Below, in pieces: positions 28,511 through 37,292 of a stretch of 64,000 nt of DNA (positions within the stretch are counted from its first letter, which is position 1; each line of letters begins with the position of its first letter). The notes under the pieces were generated by a model. It did not search any database. It saw only the letters and a list, made by a program, of their open reading frames with translations, and was not told the DNA's origin. This DNA is from Pseudomonas wuhanensis (GTDB taxonomy: Bacteria; Pseudomonadota; Gammaproteobacteria; Pseudomonadales; Pseudomonadaceae): positions 1,240,001-1,304,000 of the forward strand of contig NZ_CP117430.1 of NCBI RefSeq assembly GCF_030687395.1, written 5' to 3'. The translations under genes were made by a program, and so were the position numbers.

Positions 28511-31027
28511 TCAGCTCAGAGGCCATTGCTGGTGACAGGCGTGACGCACCGCGCTGGCACTGCTCAGCTTGAGCAGGTCCTGGCTGATGCGTCGGCATTC
28601 ATCGGCGTCGAGATGGCGAACGCGGTCCTTGATTTCGCCGATCTGCACCGGGCTCACCGACAACTCGCTGACCCCCAGGCCAATCAATACGGGCGTGGCC
28701 AGTGGATCGGAGGCGAGGGCACCGCAAACACCGACCCAACGGTTATGCACCGCCGCACCCGCGCAGGACTGGGCGATCAGCCGCAGCAGTGCCGGGTGCA
28801 TCGCATCGACGCGGGAGGCGAGGCCGGCGTGGTCGCGGTCCATGGCCAGGGTGTATTGGGACAAGTCGTTGGTGCCGATCGACAGAAAGTCCGCGTGTTC
28901 GGCCAGCTGCTCGGCCAGCAACGCAGCGGCCGGAACTTCGATCATGACGCCCAGTTCCGGGCGCTCACTCACACCGAGTTCAATGCACAAAGCGTCGAGG
29001 CGCTGACGGATGTGCAGCAGTTCATCGACTTCGGTGACCATCGGCAACAGGATCCGGCAACGCGACAGCGGGCTGACCTGCAGCAGTGCGCGCAGTTGCT
29101 GATCCAGCAGTTCCGGGCGAACCTGAGCCAGGCGAATGCCGCGCAAACCGAGCACCGGATTCGCTTCGATGGGAAGCGGCAAATAGTCGAGTTGCTTGTC
29201 GCCGCCGACGTCGATGGTGCGGATGATCACCGACTTGTCACCCATGGCATCGAGCACGGCTTGATAGGCAGTGCGCTGCTCCTGTTCGTCCGGCGCGGTG
29301 TTGCGGTCCACAAACAGAAATTCGGTGCGCAGCAGGCCGACGCCATCGGCGCCATTGGCCAGTGCATCGGCTGCTTCAGCGCTGGAAGCGACATTGGCGG
29401 CGACTTCGATGTGCACACCATCAAGTGTCAATGCGGGGGTGTGAGCCTGAGCCTGTTGAAGCGCGCGACGTTGCTGATGATCGAGTTGCGCCTGATGCAC
29501 CTCGGCCAGGCGTGCGGCGTTGGGCGTCAGTTCCAGGCGGCCGCCGTCGGCATCGAGCACCACCGCTTGACCTTGCTCCTGATCCAGCAGAGTCGACCCC
29601 AGCGCAACCATGCACGGCAAGCCTTTACCGCGAGCCAGAATCGCCACATGGGACGTCGCGCCGCCCTCGACCATGCACAACCCCGCCACACCTTGCTGGC
29701 TCAATTGCAGCAGGTCGGATGGCGTCAGTTCATGGGCCGCGACGATGGCGCCGGCCGGCACGTCGTAATGCCAGGTTTCACCGAGCAGAGCGCGCAGCAC
29801 GCGTTGTTTGAGGTCGCGCAGGTCGTTGGCGCGTTCGGCCAGCAGCGGGCTGCCGAGTTGCTGAAGCGCCTCGCACTGCACGTCGATGGATTGGCTCCAG
29901 GCATGAGTCGCAGCGATGCCTTGGTCGATGGACTGATGGGCCGCATCGAGCAGCGCCGGGTCTTCGAGCAGCGCCAGGTGCGCGGCGAAGATGGCTTCTT
30001 CGTCGGTATTCTTGTGCTTTTTGGCGTGGGCCAGCGTGCCGTCGATTTCGCCCTGGACTTGGGTCAGCGCAGCGTCGAGAGCATGACGTTGTTGCTCGGG
30101 ATCATGATTGCCGCCCTCCATGGGCAGACTGATCGAGTTCAGACGAAACAACGGCCCTGCCACCAGACCGGGAGCGGCGCACACACCGTGCAGCACGCCC
30201 GCTTCGGCGGGGCGATTGCGTTGGACCATCGGTGCTGGCGCAGCGGCGTTGCTGTCTTCGGTCAGGGCTGTAGATAATGCGGCCAACAGGGCCTGCAGTG
30301 CGGCCTCGGCGTCCGGTCCCTGGCAACTGACTTTGATTTCATCTTGCTCACCAACGGCCAGCCCCATCAGGCCAATCAAACTGTCACAGGCCGCCGATTT
30401 ACCGGCGAAGTGCAGCGAAGATTTGCTCGTGAACTGTTGGGCGGTCTGGCGGATCAGCGCGGCAGGCCGGGCGTGCAGGCCGCCGCGATGGGCGACATGA
30501 ACATGCCCCTGAACCTCGATGCCGACGACCTCAATGTCGATCTGCACACCGTTGGCCACTTTCGGCACGATATGCAGCAATGGATCGCCGACCTTTACCG
30601 ATTTCAGCGTAATCGGTCGCGTCTGAAAGTCTTGGCTGTTGGTCAGGATCATCAGGCTGACCAGGCTTTTGCACTGCTGTGCGACCTGGTCCAGGTCATA
30701 GCGCAACAGCGGCTGGCCATTGCTGACGCGCGCCCCTTCCTTGACCAGCATCGAGAAACCGACGCCCTGCAACTCGACCGTATCGAGGCCCAGGTGCAGC
30801 AGCAACTCGGCGCCATTATCGGCGCGCAAGGTGATGGCGTGACCGGTGCGGGCGACGTGGGTCACGACCGCTTCACAGGGTGAGTACAGGGTGTCGTTCA
30901 GCGGATCGATGGCGATCCCGTCGCCCATCGCGCCGCTGGCGAACACCGGGTCCGGGACTTTGGCGAGTGTGAGCACCGGGCCGCTGAGCGGGGCGCTGAG
31001 GGTCAGCTCTTTATTGTTGTTGTGCAT
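28511..31027 (-). CDS. nagF: PTS EIIA-HPr-EI fusion protein (GlcNAc system)
   Basis: An 838-residue triple fusion. Residues 1-165 are a glucose-type EIIA (LLLHLGLDTVELQG with the phospho-histidine). Residues ~170-260 are HPr (HRGGLHARPAAL, active histidine). Residues ~280-838 are enzyme I (GGATSHVAILARG active histidine; PEP-binding GVGLLRTEFLF and GTNDLSQYTLAMDRD). It carries phosphate from PEP all the way to the EIIB of NagE, making the GlcNAc system self-contained. It lies between the deaminase and nagE, with nagE 32 bases downstream. Pseudomonas has a separate nitrogen PTS, so crosstalk is possible. Confidence 0.95.
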   Translation of the reverse strand: MHNNNKELTLSAPLSGPVLTLAKVPDPVFASGAMGDGIAIDPLNDTLYSPCEAVVTHVARTGHAITLRADNGAELLLHLGLDTVELQGVGFSMLVKEGARVSNGQPLLRYDLDQVAQQCKSLVSLMILTNSQDFQTRPITLKSVKVGDPLLHIVPKVANGVQIDIEVVGIEVQGHVHVAHRGGLHARPAALIRQTAQQFTSKSSLHFAGKSAACDSLIGLMGLAVGEQDEIKVSCQGPDAEAALQALLAALSTALTEDSNAAAPAPMVQRNRPAEAGVLHGVCAAPGLVAGPLFRLNSISLPMEGGNHDPEQQRHALDAALTQVQGEIDGTLAHAKKHKNTDEEAIFAAHLALLEDPALLDAAHQSIDQGIAATHAWSQSIDVQCEALQQLGSPLLAERANDLRDLKQRVLRALLGETWHYDVPAGAIVAAHELTPSDLLQLSQQGVAGLCMVEGGATSHVAILARGKGLPCMVALGSTLLDQEQGQAVVLDADGGRLELTPNAARLAEVHQAQLDHQQRRALQQAQAHTPALTLDGVHIEVAANVASSAEAADALANGADGVGLLRTEFLFVDRNTAPDEQEQRTAYQAVLDAMGDKSVIIRTIDVGGDKQLDYLPLPIEANPVLGLRGIRLAQVRPELLDQQLRALLQVSPLSRCRILLPMVTEVDELLHIRQRLDALCIELGVSERPELGVMIEVPAAALLAEQLAEHADFLSIGTNDLSQYTLAMDRDHAGLASRVDAMHPALLRLIAQSCAGAAVHNRWVGVCGALASDPLATPVLIGLGVSELSVSPVQIGEIKDRVRHLDADECRRISQDLLKLSSASAVRHACHQQWPLS

Positions 31028-31092
31028 GGCTCGGTCTCATTTATAAAAAACGACGGTTCGGAGCAACTCAGGGTTGTTCGCTTGCCGTTCGA

Positions 31093-32115
31093 CTAGTGCG
31101 TGCGCGTCACTTTGCTCAAATGACGCGGCTGGTCCGGGTCCATGCCTCGGGCGACGGCCAAGCCTGCGGCCATGACGTAGAAACTCTGGATCGCCAGAAT
31201 CGGGTCCAGGGCCGGGTGTTCGGCGCGGCTCAGGGTCAGATCGCGTTCGGCGACGTCATCTGGCGCGGCCAGTAGCACTCGGGCACCGCGCTGGCGCATG
31301 TCGGCGGCCAGGCTCAGCAACCCGGCCTGCTCGGCGCCGCGCGGGGCGAAGATCAGCAATGGGTAGTTTTCGTCGATCAACGCCATCGGGCCGTGCCGGA
31401 CTTCGGCGCTGCTGAAGGCTTCGGCCTGGATCGCCGAGGTTTCCTTGAATTTGAGCGCCGCTTCCTGGGCAATGGCGAAACCGGCGCCACGGCCGATCAC
31501 CATCAAGCGCTGACAATCACGCAACGCATCGATGGCCAGGCTCCAGTCCTGTTTTGCCGCTTCGCGCAGACCTTCCGGCAGGGCAAGGCCTGCTTCCAGC
31601 AACTCCGCGTCTTCTTTCCAGTGGGCGATCAGGCGGGCGCTGGCGGTGAGGGTGGCGATAAAACTTTTGGTCGCGGCGACGCTGCTTTCCGTGCCGGCGC
31701 ACAGCGGCAAGCTGAATTCGCAGGCCGCTTCCAACGGCGAGTTCTCGGCGTTGACCATGGAAATGCTCAAGGCACCGCGCTTGCGCAGCAGACGCAGGCT
31801 GTTCACCAGATCCGGACTTTGCCCCGACTGCGAGAAGGCGAACGCGACCTGGCCGCTGACCTTCAACGGTGCTTGCTGCATGGTCACCACCGACATCGGT
31901 AGCGATGCCACCGGAATGCCCAGTTGCTGCATGGTCAGGTAGGCAAAGTAGCTCGCCGCATGGTCGGAGCTGCCGCGAGCGACAGTCATCGCCACTTGCG
32001 GCGGCTGACGACGCAGGCGTCCGGCGATCTCGATCATCTGCGGGTCGAGTTGCTGCAATTGGGCTTGCACGGCCTCGAAGGAGGACAGCGCCTCTTCAAG
32101 CATTTTTGAAGTCAA
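31093..32115 (-). CDS. Glucosamine-6-phosphate deaminase, SIS-domain type (NagB-II)
   Basis: A 340-residue protein with two SIS sugar-isomerase domains: ARGSSDHAASYFAYL and SQSGQSPDLVNSLR in the first, GRGAGFAIAQEAALKFKE and SSAEVRHGPMALI in the second. It resembles the isomerase half of GlmS but lacks the glutaminase domain. In a nag operon it replaces classical NagB, converting GlcN6P to Fru6P and ammonia. The TTG at 32115 is chosen because AAGGAG lies 6 bases before it. The next ATG (32103) is too far from that site. The start overlaps the end of nagA by 20 bases. Confidence 0.9.
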   Translation of the reverse strand: MTSKMLEEALSSFEAVQAQLQQLDPQMIEIAGRLRRQPPQVAMTVARGSSDHAASYFAYLTMQQLGIPVASLPMSVVTMQQAPLKVSGQVAFAFSQSGQSPDLVNSLRLLRKRGALSISMVNAENSPLEAACEFSLPLCAGTESSVAATKSFIATLTASARLIAHWKEDAELLEAGLALPEGLREAAKQDWSLAIDALRDCQRLMVIGRGAGFAIAQEAALKFKETSAIQAEAFSSAEVRHGPMALIDENYPLLIFAPRGAEQAGLLSLAADMRQRGARVLLAAPDDVAERDLTLSRAEHPALDPILAIQSFYVMAAGLAVARGMDPDQPRHLSKVTRTH

Positions 32116-33202
32116 TGTCTTCTCCTTCGACCATGACGGCGGTCAGTGTGAGTGAGCGATCCAGCCGCACGCAGTCGGCCCAGGCGCCGGGTTGCAGGCG
32201 TCCGCGTTCTTGAAGGCCGAGGTAATCGGCGGGGAATTGCGAAAGTCGTTGCGAGGCCTCGCTGATCGGTAAACCGATCTTCACCAGGTTGCGCAGGGCT
32301 TGGTCCATGGTCAGGGTGCTGCCAGCCAGCGTGCCGTCGGGCAGGCGCACACCACCCAGGCATTTGGTCACGGTGTGGCTGCCGAGTTTGTATTCACCGT
32401 CGGGCATGCCGGCGGCGGCGGTGGAATCGGTGACGCAATACAGGCACGGGATCGAGCGCAGGGCCACGCGGATCGCGCCGGGATGCACGTGCAGCAAATC
32501 CGGAATCAGCTCGGCGTACTTGGCGTGGGCCAGCGCTGCGCCGACGATGCCCGGCTCGCGGTGGTGCAGCGGGCTCATGGCGTTGTAGAGGTGGGTGAAA
32601 CTGCTGGCCCCGGCCGCAAGTGCGGCGACGCCTTCCTCATAACTGCCCAGCGTATGGCCGATTTGCATGCGCACGCCACGAGCGCTGAGGGCGCGAATCA
32701 AACCGTCGTGGCCGGCGATTTCCGGGGCGATGGTGATCACCCTGATCGGCGCCAGCGCCAGGTATTCTTCGACTTCGGCCATCAACGCGGTGTGGGCGAA
32801 ATTCGGCTGAGCGCCGAGTTTGCCGGGGTTGATGTATGGGCCTTCCAGATGCACGCCGAGGACTCGGGCGCTGCCTTTGGGCCGCTGCTCGCAGAACTCG
32901 CCGACGTCCTTGAGCACTCGCGAGATCTCTTCGTTCGGCGCAGTCATGGTGGTCGCCAGCAGCGACGTAGTGCCAAAGCGCACGTGGGTTTTGGTAATGG
33001 TTTCGAAGGCGGGCGTGCCTTCCATGATGTCTTTGCCACCGCCGCCGTGAACGTGCAGGTCGATGAAACCCGGCAACAGGTAAGGCAGGTCGTTGTCCGC
33101 CGGATCGCACGGCTGGCCTTCGATGGACACGACCTTGCCGTGTTCGTGGATCAGCCGGCCGCGAACCCAGCCGTGGGCGGTGAGGATGTTGTCTTCGGAC
33201 AT
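32096..33202 (-). CDS. nagA: N-acetylglucosamine-6-phosphate deacetylase
   Basis: A 368-residue amidohydrolase. It removes acetate from GlcNAc-6-P, the step after NagE uptake. Metal and catalytic features: the beta-strand-1 motif DLHVHGGGG, HLEGPYINP, the histidine in QIGHTLGSYEEG, THLYNAMSPLHHREPG, and the catalytic aspartate in VTDSTAAAGMPDGEY. The ATG at 33202 (MSEDNILTAHGWVRG) is used. A longer frame reaching 33664 overlaps the regulator gene and is not family-like. It is second gene of the operon. Confidence 0.96.
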   Translation of the reverse strand: MSEDNILTAHGWVRGRLIHEHGKVVSIEGQPCDPADNDLPYLLPGFIDLHVHGGGGKDIMEGTPAFETITKTHVRFGTTSLLATTMTAPNEEISRVLKDVGEFCEQRPKGSARVLGVHLEGPYINPGKLGAQPNFAHTALMAEVEEYLALAPIRVITIAPEIAGHDGLIRALSARGVRMQIGHTLGSYEEGVAALAAGASSFTHLYNAMSPLHHREPGIVGAALAHAKYAELIPDLLHVHPGAIRVALRSIPCLYCVTDSTAAAGMPDGEYKLGSHTVTKCLGGVRLPDGTLAGSTLTMDQALRNLVKIGLPISEASQRLSQFPADYLGLQERGRLQPGAWADCVRLDRSLTLTAVMVEGEDIDFKNA

Positions 33203-33255
33203 GATCGGTTCTCGTTTGCTCGTTTGGCAACGAAGCTCTTTATCGACGGAGCTCT

Positions 33256-33987
33256 TTATCTGCGAAGCTCTGCGACAAAGTCGTAGTAGTCGTTGCGGCA
33301 ATAGGTGTCGGTGACTTCGATTGGCGTGTTGTCTTCCAGGTAGCCGACCCGGGTCATCAGCAGCATGGCGGTGCCGGGAGCGATGCCCACCAGGGCGGCG
33401 AATTCGTCCGAGGCGTTGATCGCCTGAATGTGTTGCAGGGCGCGGACCACCGGTTTGCCGATGCCGTCGAGGTATTCGTAGAGGGAATCGCCCACCGCTT
33501 GCGGCTTGGGAATGATCGAGGCGGGCAGGGTGCTCATCTCGATTGCCATCACTGTGTCGTCGGCTTTGCGCAAGCGTTTGAGCCGCGCAACCTTGTCGTT
33601 GGGCGACAGGCCGAGACGGATCAGTTCTTCGTGGGTCGGCGGGGTGATTTCCCGTTCCAGCCATTGTGAGCCGGGGACGAAGCCCTTGAGCCGGAGCATT
33701 TCACTGAACCCCGAGAGCCGCGACAGCGGTTGTTCCAGGCGTGGGGTGATGAACGTGCCGGAGCCTTGATTGCGGCGGATCAGGCCTTGCTCGAACAGCA
33801 CTTCCAGTGCTTTGCGCGCGGTGACGCGAGAGATACCCAGCAGTTCGCTGAGGTTGCGTTCTGACGGCATCGCCTGTTCGGCTTTCCACTGGCCGGCATG
33901 GATCGCCGCTTCCAGATTGCGCGCCAGTTGCAGGTACAACGGCGTGGGCTGTGTGTCGTCAGGGCGTAGGGCCTGGAGGTCATTCAT
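33256..33987 (-). CDS. GntR/HutC-family regulator of the GlcNAc operon
   Basis: A 243-residue regulator. An N-terminal winged helix (about 12-75: PLYLQLARNLEAAI, MPSERNLSELLGISRVTARKAL in shorter pieces, NQGSGTFI) precedes a C-terminal UTRA effector domain (about 95-240, ending DTYCRNDYYDFVAELRR). Such proteins (NagR/NagQ/YvoA type) sense GlcN6P or GlcNAc6P. It is the first gene of the nag operon and probably autoregulates through the TGGTAT repeats in its own promoter. ATG 33987 (MNDLQALRPDDTQ) is chosen over an in-frame start 81 bases upstream, which would lie close to the predicted -10. Confidence 0.92.
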   Translation of the reverse strand: MNDLQALRPDDTQPTPLYLQLARNLEAAIHAGQWKAEQAMPSERNLSELLGISRVTARKALEVLFEQGLIRRNQGSGTFITPRLEQPLSRLSGFSEMLRLKGFVPGSQWLEREITPPTHEELIRLGLSPNDKVARLKRLRKADDTVMAIEMSTLPASIIPKPQAVGDSLYEYLDGIGKPVVRALQHIQAINASDEFAALVGIAPGTAMLLMTRVGYLEDNTPIEVTDTYCRNDYYDFVAELRR

Positions 33988-34039
33988 GTAGGTTTGGTCC
34001 GATGCGGATGTAGGTTGTTGTCGCCCGGTTGTGGGACGA

Positions 34040-34068
34040 AATCTAATACCACTTAAATACCATGTCAA
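34040..34068 (-). promoter_or_regulatory. nag operon promoter with operator repeats in the spacer
   Basis: Read on the minus strand: -35 TTGACA (34068-34063, perfect), a 17-base spacer, and -10 TAGATT (34045-34040). Two direct TGGTAT repeats, 11 bp apart, fill the spacer (34062-34057 and 34051-34046). TGGTAT is the half-site type of GntR/HutC-family GlcNAc regulators. A bound regulator would block RNA polymerase directly. Confidence 0.75.
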
Positions 34069-34134
34069 TGCCAGTACTTTGCTGTGGGCGCAGCAAAGCC
34101 GGGCCTGCTGAAGGCTCTTAAGGGGGGCAGGTTC

Positions 34135-34148
34135 TAAGTGGTATTAGA
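34135..34148 (+). promoter_or_regulatory. Distal operator copy for the GntR regulator
   Basis: TAAGTGGTATTAGA is identical to the minus-strand sequence at 34055-34042 inside the nag promoter. The copies are inverted and about 93 bp apart. This suggests an auxiliary operator upstream of the operon, possibly for looping. Confidence 0.55.
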
Positions 34149-34166
34149 GAGGGGGATTTTGAAAGT

Positions 34167-34244
34167 AAAGATCGCAGCCTTTGGTAGTGCCTGCAGAGGG
34201 AATTGGTATCTCCCCGGTAGGCGCTGACGAAGGCTGCGATCTTT
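34167..34244. repeat. Palindromic repeat with GATCGCAGCCT ends
   Basis: AAAGATCGCAGCCT (34167-34180) and its exact complement (34231-34244) enclose ~50 bp. It is a second family of Pseudomonas intergenic palindromes, distinct from the REP core. Confidence 0.75.
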
Positions 34245-34281
34245 TAAAATTATTTTTCGATGCCGACCGAAGGTAGTCACC

Positions 34282-34394
34282 TGATCGTTCCTACGCTCTG
34301 CGTGGGAATGCCTCTACGGACGCTCCGCGTTCGGCTTCAAGTGGGACGCGGAGCGTCCCGGGCTGCATTCCCACGCGGAGCGTGGGAACGATCA
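34282..34394. repeat. Long imperfect palindrome (GATCGTTCCCACGCTCCGCGTGGGAA type)
   Basis: The left arm GATCGTTCCTACGCTCTGCG... (from 34282) and the right arm ...CGCGGAGCGTGGGAACGATC (to 34394) are nearly complementary. An inner ACGCTCCGCGT/ACGCGGAGCGT pair is also present. It is a dispersed pseudomonad repeat whose forward frame reads AFPRGAWER, familiar from spurious ORFs. It adjoins the 3' end of the L,D-transpeptidase gene. Confidence 0.75.
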
Positions 34395-34407
34395 TTACGG
34401 GGGGAGG

Positions 34408-34911
34408 TTACGGACGAATCTCAATCATCGTGCCATCCGGCACCAGGCCCCAAACCTCGCGCATGTCCATGTTGCGCATGGCAATGCAGCCGTCGGTCCA
34501 GTCCAGCGTATGGAACAGGTCTTCCGGGTTGTCTTCGGTGTCTGGAGTGCCGTGGATCATGATCATGCCGCCAGGCTCGACGCCTTCGCGCCGGGCGCGG
34601 GCGGCGTCGCTGATGTTGGGGTAGGAGATGTGCATCGCCAGGTTGAAACGGTCGCTGATCTTGCGCCAGTCCACCCAATAAAAGCCTTCGGGGGTGCGTT
34701 TGTCGCCCTCCATCAGCTTCGGCCCCGTGGGGCGTTTACCCAGGGAAATGCGATAGGTCTTGATCGGCTTGCCATCATTGATCAATTGCAATTGATGGGC
34801 AGATTTGAGAACCAGAACTTTTTCGATGACTCTGCCGTCCAGCGTTTCCGTGGAGGAAGCCTGGGTGACAGCGACAAACGATAAGCAAAAAACAGCAAGC
34901 AACCAGCGCAT
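34408..34911 (-). CDS. L,D-transpeptidase family protein (YkuD domain)
   Basis: A 167-residue exported protein: signal peptide about 1-19 (MRWLLAVFCLSFVAVTQAS), then a YkuD domain. The active-site box appears as MIHGTPDTEDN (histidine) and LDWTDGCIAMRN (SDGC-like with catalytic cysteine; T replaces S). Such enzymes make 3-3 peptidoglycan crosslinks or attach proteins to the wall. The short single-domain form is often of undefined role. It is monocistronic. Confidence 0.9.
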   Translation of the reverse strand: MRWLLAVFCLSFVAVTQASSTETLDGRVIEKVLVLKSAHQLQLINDGKPIKTYRISLGKRPTGPKLMEGDKRTPEGFYWVDWRKISDRFNLAMHISYPNISDAARARREGVEPGGMIMIHGTPDTEDNPEDLFHTLDWTDGCIAMRNMDMREVWGLVPDGTMIEIRP

Positions 34912-34977
34912 TGAAACGATATCCCTAAGAGGTGTCGCGACTATTTATTTTATAGATGCTTTTTTGTGTAGGAGCTT

Positions 34978-35529
34978 TTAAATGATGGCAGGCTGGACCA
35001 GCGGCGGGATCGATTCGGACCGCACGGGGTAGACCTCGGTCCGCCGGTCAGCGAAGAAGCATTCTAAGGTACGGCCCACCGTGCGGAAAGCCAGTTCGCC
35101 CCAAGGGATGTCGGCTTCTTCGAACAGTTGCACTTCCAGGCTCTCGGGACCCGCGGAAAAATCCAGGTCCACAAGCTCTGCGCGAAAGAACACATGCACC
35201 TGGCTGATGTGTGGCACGTCGATCAGCGTGTAGATACTCAGGTTGCGCACCCGGGCACAGGCTTCTTCGGCGGTCTCGCGAATGGCGGCTTGTTCGATGG
35301 TCTCACCATTTTCCATGAAACCGGCGGGCAGGGTCCAGTAACCGAGCCGTGGCTCGATGGCGCGACGGCACAGCAGCACCTTCGAACCCCAGGTCGGTAC
35401 GCAACCGGCGACGATATTGGGGTTCTGGTAATGGATGGTATGACAGCTGTCGCAGACAAAACGCAGGCGCGAATCGCCTTCGGGAATGCGCTGGGTTACC
35501 GGGTTGCCGCACTGGCTGCAAAATTTCAT
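34978..35529 (-). CDS. Nudix hydrolase with N-terminal zinc ribbon
   Basis: A 183-residue protein. The first 30 residues carry two CxxC pairs (MKFCSQCGNPV; FVCDSCHTIHYQNP) forming a zinc ribbon, followed by a Nudix fold with box GFMENGETIEQAAIRETAEEA (read in pieces). The arrangement resembles a truncated NudC (NADH pyrophosphatase, RNA decapping) and a conserved proteobacterial Nudix family. The substrate is unknown. ATG 35529 is chosen because it starts directly at the ribbon. It is divergent from the next Nudix gene. Confidence 0.9.
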   Translation of the reverse strand: MKFCSQCGNPVTQRIPEGDSRLRFVCDSCHTIHYQNPNIVAGCVPTWGSKVLLCRRAIEPRLGYWTLPAGFMENGETIEQAAIRETAEEACARVRNLSIYTLIDVPHISQVHVFFRAELVDLDFSAGPESLEVQLFEEADIPWGELAFRTVGRTLECFFADRRTEVYPVRSESIPPLVQPAII

Positions 35530-35675
35530 GCTTGGGTTCCTGAATGCTGCGCCTATCTTGGCGTGCAGCGGTGTCGGTCGGCAAGTTGTCGTTTCGCGAC
35601 ATGAGGCTGTTCGGGGCTTGGGCGGCCGGTGCGATTGGTGCATGATGCAGGGTAAGGCACAGATCGAGAAGACTC

Positions 35676-36275
35676 ATGCTGGACGAGCTACTGCACCGGG
35701 TAAGCAATCACACGCCGCGTACGCTGGAAACCGACCGACGTTTCCCCGAAGCCGCGGTATTGGTGCCCATCACGCGCAGTGACGAACCGGAATTGGTGCT
35801 AACCCTTCGCGCCAGCGGGCTCTCGACCCATGGCGGCGAAGTCGCCTTTCCCGGCGGTCGACGCGACCCTGAAGACCCTGACCTGATTTTCACTGCCTTG
35901 CGCGAAGCCGAAGAAGAAATCGGCCTGCCGCCGGGGCTGGTTGAAGTGATCGGCCCATTGAGCCCGCTGATTTCCCTGCACGGCATCAAGGTCACACCTT
36001 ATGTCGGTGTGATTCCGGATTTTGTCGAGTATCTGGCCAACGACGCCGAGATCGCCGCGGTGTTCAGCGTCCCTCTGGAGTTCTTCCGCGAGGACCCGCG
36101 CGAGCACACTCACCGCATCGACTACCAGGGCCACAGTTGGTACGTGCCGAGCTATCGTTATGGCGAGTACAAGATCTGGGGGCTGACGGCGATCATGATC
36201 GTCGAGTTGATCAACCTGCTCTATGACGCGAAAATCAGCCTGCATCAACCACCCAAGAGTTTTATCAAAACCTGA
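35676..36275 (+). CDS. CoA pyrophosphatase, Nudix family (NudL-like)
   Basis: A 199-residue Nudix hydrolase of the CoA-pyrophosphatase (YeaB/NudL) type. It shows the family-specific segment [21 protein letters not shown] followed by the Nudix box [24 protein letters not shown] (read in pieces). It likely cleaves CoA or its oxidised derivatives to 3',5'-ADP and phosphopantetheine. It is followed 68 bases later by the gamma-carbonic-anhydrase gene, probably in one transcript. Confidence 0.91.
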   Translation: MLDELLHRVSNHTPRTLETDRRFPEAAVLVPITRSDEPELVLTLRASGLSTHGGEVAFPGGRRDPEDPDLIFTALREAEEEIGLPPGLVEVIGPLSPLISLHGIKVTPYVGVIPDFVEYLANDAEIAAVFSVPLEFFREDPREHTHRIDYQGHSWYVPSYRYGEYKIWGLTAIMIVELINLLYDAKISLHQPPKSFIKT

Positions 36276-36343
36276 AGCCATCGCGCGTATGGCGTGAATC
36301 CTGCTTTTCGCTAGTGAGCCAGCCTGGCCTTGAGGACAACAAG

Positions 36344-36868
36344 ATGAAATACCGCCTGGGCGACGCCCGCGTCGATACCCATCCGCAGAGTTGGGTCGCA
36401 CCCAACGCCGTGCTGGTGGGCAAGGTCAAACTGGAAGAGGGCGCCAACGTCTGGTTCAACGCCGTGTTGCGTGGCGACAACGAATTGATCCTGATCGGCA
36501 AGAACAGCAACGTGCAGGACGGCACCGTAATGCACACCGACATGGGCTACCCGCTGACCATTGGCACCGGCGTGACCATCGGCCACAACGCCATGCTCCA
36601 CGGCTGCACAGTGGGCGATTACAGCCTGATCGGCATCAACGCGGTGATCCTCAATGGCGCGAAAATTGGCAAGAACTGCATCATCGGCGCCAACTCGCTG
36701 ATCGGTGAGGGCAAGGAAATTCCGGATGGTTCACTGGTCATGGGCTCACCGGGCAAAGTCGTACGGGAGTTGACTGAGCCGCAAAAGAAGATGCTCGAAG
36801 CCAGTGCTGCCCACTATGTTCATAACTCGCAGCGTTATGCCCGCGACTTGGTCGAGCAGGAAGAATGA
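36344..36868 (+). CDS. Gamma-carbonic anhydrase family protein
   Basis: A 174-residue left-handed beta-helix protein with hexapeptide repeats (for example [26 protein letters not shown]-like [10 protein letters not shown]). The three histidine zinc ligands of gamma-class carbonic anhydrases (H in [14 protein letters not shown]) are present. YrdA/CaiE-type members have uncertain substrates. The ATG at 36344 has GAGG about 8 bases upstream. Its stop overlaps the next gene (ATGA). Confidence 0.92.
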   Translation: MKYRLGDARVDTHPQSWVAPNAVLVGKVKLEEGANVWFNAVLRGDNELILIGKNSNVQDGTVMHTDMGYPLTIGTGVTIGHNAMLHGCTVGDYSLIGINAVILNGAKIGKNCIIGANSLIGEGKEIPDGSLVMGSPGKVVRELTEPQKKMLEASAAHYVHNSQRYARDLVEQEE

Positions 36869-37080
36869 GCACCATTGAACGACCGGTTCCATCGCCGTGC
36901 GTGAACATTTGCGCGCTGGATGAGGATGACATTTGCACCGGGTGTCAGCGCACGGTGGAAGAAATCACCCGCTGGAGCCGGATGGACAACGCAGAGCGGC
37001 GCAAGGTGTTGGGGTTGTGTCATGAGCGGGCGAAGTCGAGTGGGTTGATCTGGATGTTGCCCTCCAAGTCCGATTCCTGA
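36865..37080 (+). CDS. DUF1289 domain-containing protein
   Basis: A 71-residue protein with the DUF1289 cysteine set [20 protein letters not shown], likely a small zinc- or iron-binding fold, then [15 protein letters not shown]. Function is unknown. Its ATG overlaps the stop of the gamma-carbonic-anhydrase gene by four bases, so they are translationally coupled. Confidence 0.9.
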   Translation: MSTIERPVPSPCVNICALDEDDICTGCQRTVEEITRWSRMDNAERRKVLGLCHERAKSSGLIWMLPSKSDS

Positions 37081-37097
37081 TGATTGCACGCGGTTCT

Positions 37098-37230
37098 TGT
37101 GGCGAGGGGGCTTGCCCCCGTTCGGCTGCGCAGCAGTCGTAAAGTCGATACGCGCGGTGATTCAGGTAGAAAATAGTTGCAGGTTTTAGCACTGCTACGC
37201 AGTGCAACGGGGGCAAGCCCCCTCGCCACA
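37098..37230. repeat. REP-like pair of the GTGGCGAGGGGGCTTGCCCCC class
   Basis: Inverted arms TGTGGCGAGGGGGCTTGCCC... (37098-37122) and the complement (37207-37230) across an 84-bp spacer. The core differs from the TGTGGGAGCGGGCTTGCCCG class found elsewhere in this window. Confidence 0.88.
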
Positions 37231-37292
37231 GGTGATCTGTGCGCTGAAGATGAAGTACCCTGTGCACCAAATTGACAGGTATCCCCCGCCCC

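Noticed and set aside
34260..34562. 100-codon ORF with AFPRGAWERS
   Set aside because: This is translation of a dispersed palindromic repeat, a known source of spurious hypothetical proteins, and it overlaps the L,D-transpeptidase gene on the other strand.
37231..37292. Possible preQ1 riboswitch before the VUT transporter
   Set aside because: The 62-base stretch lacks the C-rich loop and A-rich tail of preQ1 aptamers, and no stable stem is visible.
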